Of a DNA stretch of 64,000 bases, positions 21,546-31,962 are shown piece after piece. The first letter of the stretch is position 1, and each line of letters begins with the position of its first letter. Under the pieces are notes generated by a model. That model worked only from the letters and a program-made list of their open reading frames with translations. It ran no database searches and had not been told where the DNA came from. Position numbers and translations under genes: made by a program. The DNA lies in the NCBI GenBank assembly GCA_020466095.1, contig CM035807.1, positions 47,967,389 to 48,031,388 of the forward strand, written 5' to 3'. Source of the stretch: Chlorops oryzae (Eukaryota; Arthropoda; Insecta; Diptera; Chloropidae).

Positions 21546-22072
21546 ATACGGTTTCAATCCTTCATATAAACTTATCATTTAGTAACTATGTTAACATCAA
21601 ATCGTCGCTAAGCAATTCAGTCTCTACCTTTTTAATTGACACAGGCTCAGAGATAAGCATTTTCAAAAATCCAAATAACAATATTGAAATAAATAAAAAC
21701 AACACTTTTAATCTCAGAGGTATAGGAAATGGTACAATTAAAACTCTAGGATTTGTAAAAGCTACACTTTTCATTAATCAAGCGGAGCTTTACCATAACT
21801 TTCAAATTGTCGATGACACTTTTCCAATACCATGCAATGGCATTATAGGACTAGATTTTATAAAACTGTTCAATTGCATATTAGACTACCAAAATTTTGG
21901 CCCAAGTTGGTTCATAGTAAGACCTAATAGAACTGATTATTTAGAAATAGAAATAACAGATTCCCCTTCGAAAAATGTACTCTCTATACCAGCCAGATCA
22001 GAAGTAATTAGAACAATTCAAGTTAATTCAACTGAACCAAATATCTTTTTTCCAAATCAAGAACTACAATGA
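21530..22072 (+). CDS. mdg1-like aspartic protease (start of pol, -1 frame)
   Basis: The frame lies -1 relative to the end of gag and overlaps it, the usual arrangement for frameshift-expressed pol. The catalytic motif is FLIDTGSEISIF. A flap-like stretch and the conserved GIIGLDFIKLFNC follow. Past the domain, IPARSEVIRTIQVN is the linker toward RT. The frame ends with TGA at 22070, exactly where the RT deletion joint lies. Confidence 0.8.
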   Translation, partial: EHTKLNTVSILHINLSFSNYVNIKSSLSNSVSTFLIDTGSEISIFKNPNNNIEINKNNTFNLRGIGNGTIKTLGFVKATLFINQAELYHNFQIVDDTFPIPCNGIIGLDFIKLFNCILDYQNFGPSWFIVRPNRTDYLEIEITDSPSKNVLSIPARSEVIRTIQVNSTEPNIFFPNQELQ

Positions 22073-23685
22073 GGCTCGACCTCGAAGAATTCGATTTTGA
22101 AATTGAATACATTAAAGGTAAAGACAATAGCGGCGCAGACGCTTTATCTCGCATTGATTTTGGGCAAATCAAGCGAATTAAAGAAGAAAATACAGCATTA
22201 ATTCAAGTAGTTACTAGATCAAAATCGAAAAGTGACAAATTACCAGACAAAACAAATTCATTAACTAACGATGAAGTTAAACAGCGTGTATACAATACAA
22301 TAACTTTACACGAAGTTAAAAAGTTACCAAGCCTAAAACTCATTACAAAAAGGTGCACCAATATTAAAAATAATTTAAACGAATCCTCATTTATATCATT
22401 ATTCCATGGAAAACGAAAAATCTTTGAACTTAATATTGAAAAATTATTTGCTTATGGAAAGATTGAACTAGCGCAATTATTTTCCAAACTTGAAACATTA
22501 GTTGGCAAAGAAAATTTCAATTCTATAAAAATATCGAGCAACGATAATTTATTTAAACACGTCGACGTAGAGGAATTCAAGAGTATAGGCAATAAAATAT
22601 TAAAAAAGGTAACCATTGCTATAACACACTTAATCATTGAAATAACTTCAGCTGATAAAAAACATGAAGTCTTACAAAAATACCATGATGATCCTACATG
22701 GGGAGGCCACCCAGGAATTAAGAGACTACTAGCAAAGACTAAAAGACATTATTTTTGGAAAAACATGACATCAGACGTGAGGTCATATGTTAAAAAATGT
22801 CACCAATGCAAACTTAACAAGACAAGTACTAATCATATAGAACCTCTTGTAAAAACACATACACCAACGAAAGCCTTTGATTTAATACAAATCGACACTG
22901 TAGGCCTACTTCCAAAGTCGTTTAATGATAACGAATATGCACTAACAATAATTTGTGACCTTACTAAATTTCTTATCACAGTAGCGATTCCAAATAAGTC
23001 AGCCAATATTATAGCTCAAGCAATAGTTGAAAATTGCATACTTGTCTATGGACCAGTAAAAGAAATTTTAACAGATATGGGTACAGAATTCAAAAATGAA
23101 ATTTTTTCATCAATATGTAAACTATTAAAAATTCAAAACAACATCTCAACTCCATACCACCACCAAACTTTAGGAACGGTGGAGCGATCCCATAGAACAC
23201 TTAATGAATATATTAGATCCTATTTATCCACAAATAAACTAGACTGGGATCACTGGCTCAAACATTTCACTTATTGCTATAACACCACACCGTCGACAAC
23301 ACATGGGTACACCCCATTTGAACTCGTATTTGGTAAATCGGTAACTCCTTACGAATTCATGCTAAATGGAAAAATCGACCCCATATATAATATAGACAAC
23401 TACAAATCAGAACTAAAATTTAAACTACAAACAGCACAAAAAAGAGCTATTGAATTTTTGGAATTAGCAAAACTTAAATCAAAAGAAAATTACGACCTCA
23501 AATCAAAACCTCAAACTATTAAAACAAACGATATGGTTTATCTCAAAAACGAGGCTGGTCATAAATTAGATAATTCATTTAAAGGTCCATATAAAGTGCT
23601 AAGCACAGATAACATGGGTAACTGCAAAATCGATATCAATTCAAAAACTATTATTGTACATAAAAACAGATTAAAACTAGCTTAA
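22069..23685 (+). CDS. mdg1-like RNase H end plus integrase
   Basis: The reading begins RLDLEEFDFEIEYIKGKDNS then GADALSRI, the very end of RNase H; RT and most of RNase H are missing. Integrase follows with the zinc motif (GGHPGIKRLL, CHQCKLN), then Asp in QIDTVG, Asp in TDMGTEF and Glu in GTVERSHR, and a C-terminal tail with NDMVYLKNEAGHKLDNSFKG. The 538-codon frame is fully open. It overlaps the protease stop by ATGA, a result of the deletion rather than the native junction. Confidence 0.9.
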   Translation: MRLDLEEFDFEIEYIKGKDNSGADALSRIDFGQIKRIKEENTALIQVVTRSKSKSDKLPDKTNSLTNDEVKQRVYNTITLHEVKKLPSLKLITKRCTNIKNNLNESSFISLFHGKRKIFELNIEKLFAYGKIELAQLFSKLETLVGKENFNSIKISSNDNLFKHVDVEEFKSIGNKILKKVTIAITHLIIEITSADKKHEVLQKYHDDPTWGGHPGIKRLLAKTKRHYFWKNMTSDVRSYVKKCHQCKLNKTSTNHIEPLVKTHTPTKAFDLIQIDTVGLLPKSFNDNEYALTIICDLTKFLITVAIPNKSANIIAQAIVENCILVYGPVKEILTDMGTEFKNEIFSSICKLLKIQNNISTPYHHQTLGTVERSHRTLNEYIRSYLSTNKLDWDHWLKHFTYCYNTTPSTTHGYTPFELVFGKSVTPYEFMLNGKIDPIYNIDNYKSELKFKLQTAQKRAIEFLELAKLKSKENYDLKSKPQTIKTNDMVYLKNEAGHKLDNSFKGPYKVLSTDNMGNCKIDINSKTIIVHKNRLKLA

Positions 23686-23756
23686 AAATTTCAATTAAGA
23701 ACAAACCCATTATTGTAAATAAAAATCTTCATAAAAACTAAGATATTTTCTTTCAT

Positions 23757-23850
23757 TAAATTTAAGTTCCAATAAATTTAAGTTCCAACAAATTTAAACT
23801 TCAATAAATTTAAGTTTCGATAAATATAAGTTTCAATAAATTTAAATAAA
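23757..23850 (+). repeat. Short tandem repeat, about 17-bp unit
   Basis: About five imperfect copies of AATTTAAGTTTCAATAA lie between the pol stop and the polypurine tract of the mdg1-like element. Function unknown. Confidence 0.75.
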
Positions 23851-23957
23851 ATATTAACAAATATTTTAATTACAATAACGCTTACCATCATAATCAACAT
23901 TAATATTAATACTTAAGCAATTTCAAAAAAAAAAAAATTAAAATTTTTTTTTTCCCA

Positions 23958-23967
23958 AAAAGGGAGG
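23958..23967 (+). promoter_or_regulatory. Polypurine tract of the mdg1-like element
   Basis: AAAAGGGAGG immediately precedes the 3' LTR start TGTTATGG and fits the plus-strand primer site. Confidence 0.75.
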
Positions 23968-24035
23968 TGTTATGGATAATGGCCACTTGCTCGACATTCC
24001 TACCGGCATTCTTCTTTGATCACTTATGACATGCG

Positions 24036-24332
24036 AGTTATATGTTCACCCCACTGTACCGTGCTACCGCCAAGACCAACTCTCAACTTCGATATCTAGC
24101 AAGCATTGTTACTTCCAAATCAAAACTAGCAGGCACTGCATATCTCAAGAATTGAGAAATTCCAAGCTTTCATTGAAAAACTAAAAAACAAAAATGAAAA
24201 GAGTTCAATTATTATTCTTAAAAAAGAAGAACAAAAAGCATATTTTTACTAAAAATAAACAATCCTTCCAAAAAAGAAGGAATTCATTATAAAAAACGTT
24301 TTTACTTTTTAAACACGAACAAACACATAATT
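24036..24332 (+). repeat. 5' LTR of the non-autonomous element
   Basis: 297 bp, AGTT at the start and AATT at the end; matches the 3' LTR without a visible difference. Confidence 0.92.
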
Positions 24333-25400
24333 GGCGCAGTCGAACGGAGCGCCTAGTCGGAATTCAGTCGTGAAATTTTAAATATCCTGATTCGCGGTGT
24401 ATAAAAGGATTTTATAAATATCCTAATTCGCAGGATATCAAAAAAAAAAAAAAAAAAAAAAAAATTTAAGAAAAATGAGAAATGTGCTGTGTTGTGGTTA
24501 TATCATCAGGTGATCCTTGTGAAAGCATATCACAAGTAAATACAAATGGATCACCTATGAAATAAGGGCCCTTTACTGCATATAAAGGAGACTCTTCGGT
24601 GAAGGAATATCACCAAAACCCGACACAGTTAACAGTATAAGAGCTCCCTCACGGCATATGAAAGGAGACTCTTCAATAAATAAATATAACTAAAGCAATA
24701 TCTCAATATATATATCAAAGTATTTTGCAACAAAATAACATCGTCATCATTAAAGAATTATAGAAACGACAACAACAGCTGAATACTGACTAGAAGTTTC
24801 AACTTCATAAAGGCGCAGAATTACAGAACCAGCTCTCATCGACGATACTCAGATCAACAACATTAACAACAAATGTTTTTTAACCATGAATCTTTTTCTT
24901 CTTCTTCCTCGTTTAGCACAGTAGCTTTCTTGCTTCCAGGATTGAAATTTTGCTTGAGTGGCTTGAAAACGACACACAGACACTTTCTACTTTAGGAGGA
25001 AAAGGCAGCAAACAGCACCAGTCGAAACCGGAACAGCAACTGAACGTGTGTCCTGCAGCCAGGACCAGTGTGGACCTGCGCAGAATTTATGCAACCAGCT
25101 CTCATTAGCGACACTCAAATCAACACCAGTAACAACAAAGCTATACTACGACAAGATCGCCAAGAAATCAACAAAAAGATTTCCTGTAAAGAGACATATA
25201 ACAGAGAAAATAACGGCGAAACCAGCTACATTGACCAACTGTTATGCAACCGCCCAATGCGACCTTAATGATGTTTGATACATCCAAAAAATAAAAATTT
25301 ATCTCGAGAAGTTGCAATAACGATATACTATGCTGCAGCAGAACAACGCTACAGCCCCACCGAATTCATTGTGGCCTTCGCTCTGCTCTAAGGGGGGAGG
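24333..25400 (+). other. Interior of the non-autonomous LTR element
   Basis: After the primer site there is a run of about 24 A at 24440-24463 and two imperfect copies of a 60-base segment (around CCAGCTCTCATCGACGATAC at 24828 and CCAGCTCTCATTAGCGACAC at 25097). Short GGAGACTCTTC repeats also occur. No open frame over 80 codons resembles a retroviral protein. The interior could carry packaging or regulatory signals. Confidence 0.7.
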
Positions 25401-25697
25401 AGTTATATGTTCACCCCACTGTACCGTGCTACCGCCAAGACCAACTCTCAACTTCGATATCTAGCAAGCATTGTTACTTCCAAATCAAAACTAGCAGGCA
25501 CTGCATATCTCAAGAATTGAGAAATTCCAAGCTTTCATTGAAAAACTAAAAAACAAAAATGAAAAGAGTTCAATTATTATTCTTAAAAAAGAAGAACAAA
25601 AAGCATATTTTTACTAAAAATAAACAATCCTTCCAAAAAAGAAGGAATTCATTATAAAAAACGTTTTTACTTTTTAAACACGAACAAACACATAATT
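25401..25697 (+). repeat. 3' LTR of the non-autonomous element
   Basis: 297 bp, preceded by the polypurine tract and followed by the TGCG duplication. Confidence 0.92.
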
Positions 25698-26103
25698 TGC
25701 GCTATTAGCATTCTTCTTTGGTGCCGCAACCGGACACCCTTTTGCTTTCCACTTTGACCCAAATGAAATCTATTGCATTTCTGACCCAAAAGAAATCAAT
25801 GCCGCAACGTGCGCAACACGACGCTCTTTGTTTACAGAATGCAAGTGACCCTTTTCCATCAGCACATTGAGTCAGCGATCGCAAGCCATCGATCGCTGCC
25901 TTTTAGAAACTAGTATAAATAAGCAATGTTAATTCTAAGCGATATTCATTCTAAGTTGAATCTCCAACAAAGGCGTTCCACTCGCCTTCAACATAATTTG
26001 CACTGTAAGCGTTCCACTTGCTTTTAAAATAAAATAAAGAAGGAATACAAAATTAAAACAAAAACATCTTTTAATTTTATAATGTCAAAAGGCATTACAC
26101 CGT

Positions 26104-26431
26104 AAATTTGCTGTTCTCCGCGTTATCGCTTGACAATGCGAAATTAGGCTTTCCCTAATACCCTACATTGTATTATTTATTTTCTTTTCCTTTTGCGATG
26201 TGCCTTTTTCCTCTTTAGCGTTAAATACCGTGTCATTAAATGTCTCCCTCTTTTTCGTGTTTTGGCTTTTTAATAACAATTCCTTTTTACTATCTATGTA
26301 CATTTGTCATTCCCTGACTGCTACATTTGTCGTTTAGATCGTCTAAAAAATTTTCGATAAATCTAGCTCCTCTAATTCGTATGGTGTCTGTCTAACTTCG
26401 TTTGTTTTATTCTTCATGTCCGAGGAAACTA
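26104..26431 (-). pseudogene. Gypsy-1 gag-protease junction region
   Basis: This degenerate minus-strand sequence lies between the gag zinc knuckles and the mdg1-like insertion. Scattered Lys-rich coding traces (FNDTVFNAKEEKGTSQKEKK) remain with stops between them. It should join the protease fragment at 18906. Confidence 0.5.
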
Positions 26432-26965
26432 CTATTTGGCCTTTTTATTTCGACATAACATTTGGCCGTCTGGTCTATTGGCCTTGACCGGGCCGCTGGG
26501 GGTTCCCTGATTCTGACTATTGGGACAGTTTCTAGCAATATGGCCGTGTTGAGAGCATTTAAAACACCGAATGCCATTATTAGGTCGTATATTATTATTT
26601 CTAGCTACATTTGTATTCTGGGTAGCAGATGTCCCATTTTTTTCAAAGAATTTTGAATTAAATCTATCGCTTTCTCTTACATTTTCCGTGTTAACATTGC
26701 GTGGCCTATACTGATCTTGTTCGCTCTGGTCATTTCTTTGTCTGCAGAATGTGCTCGTTTCATGCCCTTTTACTTGACAAACATTACAAAATAGGTTTCC
26801 GCGTCTACTGTAACACTGAATTTCCGTATGCCCTACTTTGCTGCAATAGGTGCACGTAATCTGATATTTTGCTTGCTGCGAGCTGTTTCGCTTGCAAACG
26901 GAGCCAGTCTCGTGTCCGTATTGCATACAATTTTCACAATACGGTGTGTTTTTCTTAATTGACAA
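26432..26965 (-). pseudogene. Gypsy-1 gag nucleocapsid with zinc knuckles
   Basis: The open frame carries four Cys/His clusters: CENCMQYGHETGSVC, CTYCSKVGHTEIQC, CNVCQVKGHETSTFC and CFKCSQHGHIARNC, the last a textbook CCHC knuckle. This is the RNA-binding end of Gypsy gag. Upstream the frame changes at about 26965, where a further knuckle-like block (FCNIDGHTRDICQ) sits in the next frame. Confidence 0.85.
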
Positions 26966-27537
26966 ATGTCTCTCGTGTGTCCGTCTATATTACAAAAACA
27001 GTAACGATTCTGGTCTGAGAATTTAACTGAGACAATCAATTTCTTCTGATTGTTCTGCTATTTTTATTATCACCGGTATAGGTTGGTGCTAATGCAACTC
27101 TTAACGATGCCTCTTCAAAAGATCTCTGTTTCCTAAAATAAATCCCCTTGTTGCTAGACACTTAGTGCGGATACCGCTTCGCTTTGGCTTCATGACTTTT
27201 CCATCATTTCTTGGGCCTCTCTAAGCAAGGACTCTATCTTTTTTTCTAAATGCAGATGCTGATTCATTTAAATTCTGTTCTGAATTTGCCAACTAATTAT
27301 TTCAAGATTTGGACGTGATAAACATTCTTTTTTAATAAAATCGGCTAATTCGTCAAAATCATTGAATTTAAATTGATTAGCTTATATAAAAATTTTTCCT
27401 GCCATTCTCAGCTTAATGGAAAGTAAAATAGTCTCGGAGTTAACATTACTTAAAGCTTTCTTAACCAATTCTAAACCAGTAATAAATTTCAAAACTTCTG
27501 TACTCATGTCTGTATTATGCTTCTCTGCAAAATATGA
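26966..27537 (-). pseudogene. Gypsy-1 gag, middle part
   Basis: Minus-strand coding traces include AEKHNTDMSTEVLKFITGLE, then VKKALSNVNSETILLSIKLR and FNDFDELADFIKKECLSRPN. This is the helical capsid-like region of Gypsy gag, with stops and shifts. It is cut at 27537 by the BEL LTR and resumes beyond 33800. Confidence 0.7.
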
Positions 27538-27909
27538 TGTCCGTTTTTCGCCGTAGCCGTAGCCGCTATAGAGGCGAGCCCATAATCGAACAGATTTAAC
27601 GAAGCCCTTTGCTCTCTCGCGTTCAACAGTTCGACCTACAGCGATGCCGGCACATTCTATGATCGCAACCACTATGACGCGCCTCGCCGTTACGCATTCA
27701 ATCGCAAACACCAAAATTATTCAAGTGCAGTCACAAACAATTGAAAAAAATTGATTTTTGAACTATAAGCGCCAAGAAGGCTGATTATTTTGTGACTTTA
27801 AAAGCTATTGAATTTATCATCGCGTCACGCAAACGCCCAAAGACGGCTTCTCCACTCCATCTGAAGAAAACCAAGGTACGTTAGCCCTTAATTGTCCCTA
27901 ACATTAACA
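27538..27909 (+). repeat. BEL-1 5' LTR
   Basis: 372 bp, TGTCCG...ATTAACA, followed two bases later by a TGGCG primer site. About 93-95% similar by eye to the truncated 3' copy. Confidence 0.8.
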
Positions 27910-29223
27910 TTTGGCGATCCAGTGCCAGGAGCCTGAAACCAGCTCCGTTGGACCATTCAGTGCAGAGAGTCCGTCTACGCGTACCACGTGCCACCACCTT
28001 CAACCGCCCTCCTGTTGGATTCTCAAGGGCATCAAATCACTGTTCCAGAACACGCGAAGCGTATGCATTGAAATCGTGGACAGACTCTGTCTCTCTAACT
28101 AAATACTTCAAATTGGCATTGTACCCGTTTGCGAGTCGGTGTGATCGGTGGTTTTTTGTGGAAGGCAAAAAGAGTGACAACACTAACTTAATAGCCAGGC
28201 AACTCGTAGTCTATTTTTCGTTTCCTCGTTCCCTTCAGTTGAGAACGAAGTGAGAGAGTCGGCCGGCTAGCGAATTAGTTTTTTCTTTTTCGGTTCTCTC
28301 AAAATCTTGGCGAATCGGTTTTCTTTCTTTGCTCCATATATCAACCGCCCTTGGTGTTCATGCGTGCAGATATATGTAAATGCATACAACCATACATATT
28401 GCGAAGGTCAGTTTTGCCATCGTGTGCCGAAATTTGCTATCAATCGCGTTAAGCTGTAGCGACCGCAACATTGAACATCACCGATCGAGCGTGCACTCTC
28501 GAGACGAGGGCAATAAGAATTGCAAGGCATGCTTGTATGTCGGCTCCGTTGCTTGATGGCTTGTAACGTCTGTGTGCGTATAGGCATACAACATCACATA
28601 AATATATGCTGCGATGCTTGCGCTCTGCTAACGTTTATGCATGACATTGTTATGATCGAAATTTGAAATTCTGATTTGAAGTTTTTGGCGACAAATAAAC
28701 ATACTCGAATTTGGAATTTATTGCGACTTTCTTTAACATATTGAAACGATTTGTTTTCTTTTCGTTGAGTTTGGGGGTGCAAGGAGGCTTGCGGGGTGTT
28801 GCGAAGGTGAAGGTCTGTAACTGCAGTACGCTACGACAGGCATTCACCGAAAATTTGTTCAACCTCGACTCTTACGGAGTCGATCAAATTTCATCCATTG
28901 CGAAAGGTGAATTCTTGATTTTCCAGTGCGCTACGACCGGCAGTGGTCACGCGATACAATTCTACGAGATTAAGACGTATATAATTTCCTGCGACCATCA
29001 TGGCGTTCAATTGGAATTCCAGCAATTCCAGCTAGAGAATCTCAAGAGTTTGTGTCTATGCGGCTGGCTGTGATCCAGGGACTTCGTCGGAGTCGCTGAT
29101 GGAAATCGTTGCGGAGGACATTGAGACCGCTTGACAACGCGTCAACAATGCCTTCAGTGTAGCTTGTGAAAGAGGTGAATGGAGTGTCGGAGTCGTCGCA
29201 CTTGCTCGGATCGCTTTGGACGA
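27910..29223 (+). other. BEL-1 5' leader and gag start, decayed
   Basis: This stretch holds the primer site and a long leader. Coding traces are weak. An open stretch at 28711-29073 (GVQGGLRGVAKVKVCNCSTL) has no recognised match. Near the hAT joint, frames similar to a gag core may survive but could not be confirmed. Confidence 0.4.
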
Positions 29224-29741
29224 ATGTCAACCAGGGACCGTAACGGTTATAACGTTAATAGATAAACGTCACTTGATAACTGTTAGTTTAAGACGTAAAT
29301 TTTTTTCAGCCGCAATAACCGTTATTTTTTGCCGTTTATTATGTTCAGCCTGAATAATGGTTATCCTAGTCTTTTTATTTTACTCAGCCTGAATAATCGT
29401 TATTCTGGGATTTTTATTTTTCCAGCCTGAATAAAATGCCTGGCCTTTTTTTGACTAAGCAATACGTCATTTTGGGAAACTTTTGATGCAATTATTTACA
29501 AAAACCGACCCTTTGCCACGCCCACTTGTCAAATTTTTTTTTATTCTAATCGGAATCTTAAATACACTCCAAATCCTAAGCTTCATTAAAATACTTCACA
29601 AAAGTCCGATTTTGAGGCAGCTTTGGGATTTTTGAGACAGACCCTAGTACTGGAGGTACCCTTAATAATGGACCGATCAAGGAAAGTTTTTGGGAGTATG
29701 TTTATGGCTACAAAGGAAGCATAAATACCAAATTTCGTTTA

Positions 29742-30776
29742 TATGGCATTCAGACGGCATCGAAATCCCGGGATTTCGACACTTTTGAGGATTTCAGTCG
29801 AAATCCAGCGGATTTCCCATACAAATGAATGTCAAACGAAATCCGCCCAGAAATTGGATTTCAACGAAATCCCAAAAGAAATCCGGAACAAACTGAATGC
29901 AACTCTGTGTTTTTCGATATGTATCGAAGAAATACTGCAACACTACTGCCAAGTTTTGTAAAAAACCAAAGTAAACAAATAGGCAATGTTGCCACACGCA
30001 AACGAAAAATTCCCTACAAACTAAAAAAAAAAAAAGTCCCCACAATTCTTTACGTTTTTCCCTGCCACAAATATCGTTATATTTTTTTAAAAATAATGTG
30101 CCTCTTGCATACAAAAATGTATGAGTAGCCATGAATATGGTAGGCTAATATTTTTGAGAATCTTTCAGGGTAGTCTGGAACTCCGAATCGTACTAAAGTC
30201 ATTTGAAATTTTGGTTTTTCTTTTTCAAAAATAAAAAGTTTCTTTCAAAAATTAAGTTTTTTTGTTGCGGTTCAAGTAAAAATTATTTCATTAAAAATAT
30301 GAATAGGATTTAACTTGTAGCGGTAAATAAAACATTTTCCAATTTATTCAAAAAAGCCTATACAAATACTATTTCAATTTTCAAATTTGTAGACTATCGC
30401 TTAACGATAGCTACGACCGAACTTTTTCACATAAACACAGGTTGGCATAGCTTTTATTTTGTCTTTTTAATTTTATGACAACCAAATTTATACAAAATTT
30501 ATTAAATATTTTGGAATACATCACAAATTCCGTACGTTTGCCGATTTTAAGAAATCTGTACTTTTGTCCCTACAAGACATTTTTTGTTTTAAAAAAATCC
30601 CTAAAAATTTTTAAGGAAATTTCCCTACAATTGGCAGCACTACAAACAGATGAATGGCTGTCAAACCAAATCCTCTCAATGGCGATATTGTCGTGTGAAC
30701 GCTTGGATTTCGATATGGATTTCACGAAATCCAAGTGACGAAATTCCGGGATTTTGATGCTCGTCTGAATGTCATA
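29742..30776. mobile_element. Harbinger-type MITE nested in the hAT element
   Basis: Long inverted ends (TATGGCATTCAGACGGCATC left; right end complement TATGACATTCAGACGAGCAT) extend for about 37 bases with few mismatches. They are flanked by TTA at 29739-29741 and 30777-30779. The interior is rich in CGAAATCC strings in both directions and has no coding sequence. Confidence 0.82.
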
Positions 30777-31591
30777 TTAAGTCCTATTTGAATTTCGGGT
30801 GTAGGGACAATTATCGAAAAACGCCCTTCTGCCACGCCCACTTTTAAAATTTTTGGAAATCATATTACGTGCCTTTAAAAATCTTCAAATATCAAATTTC
30901 ATCATAATATCTTGAAAAATTTCGATTTTAGAGCAGTTTTTGTGATTTTTGTGACATACCCTGGTACTGGAGGTACCCCTAAAAATCGTCCGTTCGGGTC
31001 CATTTTCTAATTTTTTTCTTACTTATGTGCCTGTGAGTACGCAAAGCAAATTTCGTCAAGATAGCTCAAGCTCTCCGATAATAAAACTGTATACAGACAT
31101 TCTATATATATTTTGTGTGGTCTATCTCGACTGGTTTTGGGTGTTACACACAACCGCACAAACACAATATCCACGCTCGATACAGAGTGTGTTGGGTATA
31201 AAAAAAAATTTACTCACTGTGCTAAATGAAGTCAACTCAAATATCTATGGTTTAATAGATTTTAAAAGCTTCCCCTACGTTGGTAGGGAAAGGGGGTCCA
31301 CTTTAAGGGGGAGGGGCGTTGCTGAGTGGTTTTGAGCAAAGTAAAGGGTCGTGGGTGATTTCTGGCCACAGATTCAGGTAAAGCATACCAAAAAATATAC
31401 TGCAGGGCACTGCTATTCTCGAGTATCAAGTGAATATGCCTTTTGCATTAATAGATGTTAAAAATGCCTTTTAAAAGGGGCGGGCCACGCCTATTTTTGA
31501 TAAATTCTAAATGAGTAAGTAATAAAGTATACTATTGCATCAAAAGTTTCCCAAAATAACGTATTGCTTAGTCAAAAAAAGGCCAGGCTTT

Positions 31592-31773
31592 TTATTCAGG
31601 CTGGAAAAAATAAAAAGCCCAGAATAACGATTATTCAGGCTGGAAAAAATAAAAAGCCTAGCATAACGGTTATTCAGGCTGAGTAAAATAAAAGGACTAG
31701 AATAACCATTATTCAGGCTGAATAAAATAAAAAGCCTAGAATAACCATTATTCAGGCTGAATATTATAAACGG
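31592..31773. repeat. Subterminal tandem array, 39-bp unit
   Basis: Five starts of TTATTCAGGCTG at 31592, 31631, 31670, 31709 and 31748 are spaced exactly 39 bases apart. Related units occur inverted at about 29345-29440 at the other end of the same element. Arrays in this position often bind transposase. Confidence 0.9.
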
Positions 31774-31962
31774 AAAAAAATAACGGTTAGTTTTTGACTT
31801 AAAAATAAAAATCAAAGATTTAAAAATTATGTCTTCAAATTGAAGTCAAGGATGTGACAATCAAAACTGAGTCTTCAATATGTTTGTGCATCAATTCGTT
31901 CTATTTGCTTTTTTTGTTTAAAGTTTCTCAAATAACTATTATTTTCGGTCCCTGATGTCAAC

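Larger units (their letters stand above)
24036..25697 (+). mobile_element. Young non-autonomous errantivirus-like LTR element
   Basis: Two 297-bp LTRs (24036-24332 and 25401-25697) appear identical by eye. They begin AGTTATATG and end CATAATT, the AGTT...AATT form of errantivirus LTRs. The 4-bp duplication TGCG (24032-24035, 25698-25701) fits the YRYR preference. A primer site GGCGCAGTCGAACGG follows the 5' LTR, and AAGGGGGGAGG precedes the 3' LTR. The 1068-bp interior has no gag, pol or env, so movement would need proteins supplied in trans. Confidence 0.9.
18907..26099 (+). mobile_element. mdg1/412-like LTR retrotransposon inserted in Gypsy-1
   Basis: The LTRs start TGTTATGGATAATGG at 18907 and 23968, and the 3' LTR ends GGCATTACA at 26099. 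The flanks CCCT (18903-18906) and CCGT (26100-26103) look like a 4-bp duplication with one change. The internal region has gag without zinc knuckles, a protease in the -1 frame, RNase H end and integrase; RT is deleted. The 5' LTR is broken by foreign sequence and the 3' LTR by a younger element. The orientation is opposite to Gypsy-1. Confidence 0.88.
23968..26099 (+). repeat. mdg1-like 3' LTR, split by a younger LTR element
   Basis: The LTR occupies 23968-24035 and 25702-26099; the middle is the errantivirus-like element. The part after the insertion repeats the 5' LTR (CTTCTTTGGTGCCGCAACCG and onward) and adds the R/U5 end lost from the 5' copy. Confidence 0.88.
29232..31954. mobile_element. 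Non-autonomous hAT element (2.7 kb) in BEL-1 gag
   Basis: The termini CAGGGACCG (29232) and CGGTCCCTG (ending 31954) are flanked by the perfect 8-bp duplication ATGTCAAC (29224-29231 and 31955-31962), a hAT signature. Arms of about 200-250 bases repeat TTATTCAGGCTGAATAAAAT-type units in inverted orientation. The interior has a 'ccacgccca ... tactggaggtacc' motif block in two copies around a nested MITE, and no transposase. Confidence 0.9.

Noticed and set aside
28711..29073. Plus-strand frame as a host gene
   Set aside because: No recognisable domain, lies in the BEL-1 leader, and lacks splice or conservation evidence.
31592..31773. CRISPR-like regular array
   Set aside because: The units are contiguous with no unique spacers and lie in a eukaryotic hAT element end.
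31540..31815. Repeat protein with 13-residue units on the minus strand
   Set aside because: It is only the translation of the 39-bp subterminal array of a hAT element.
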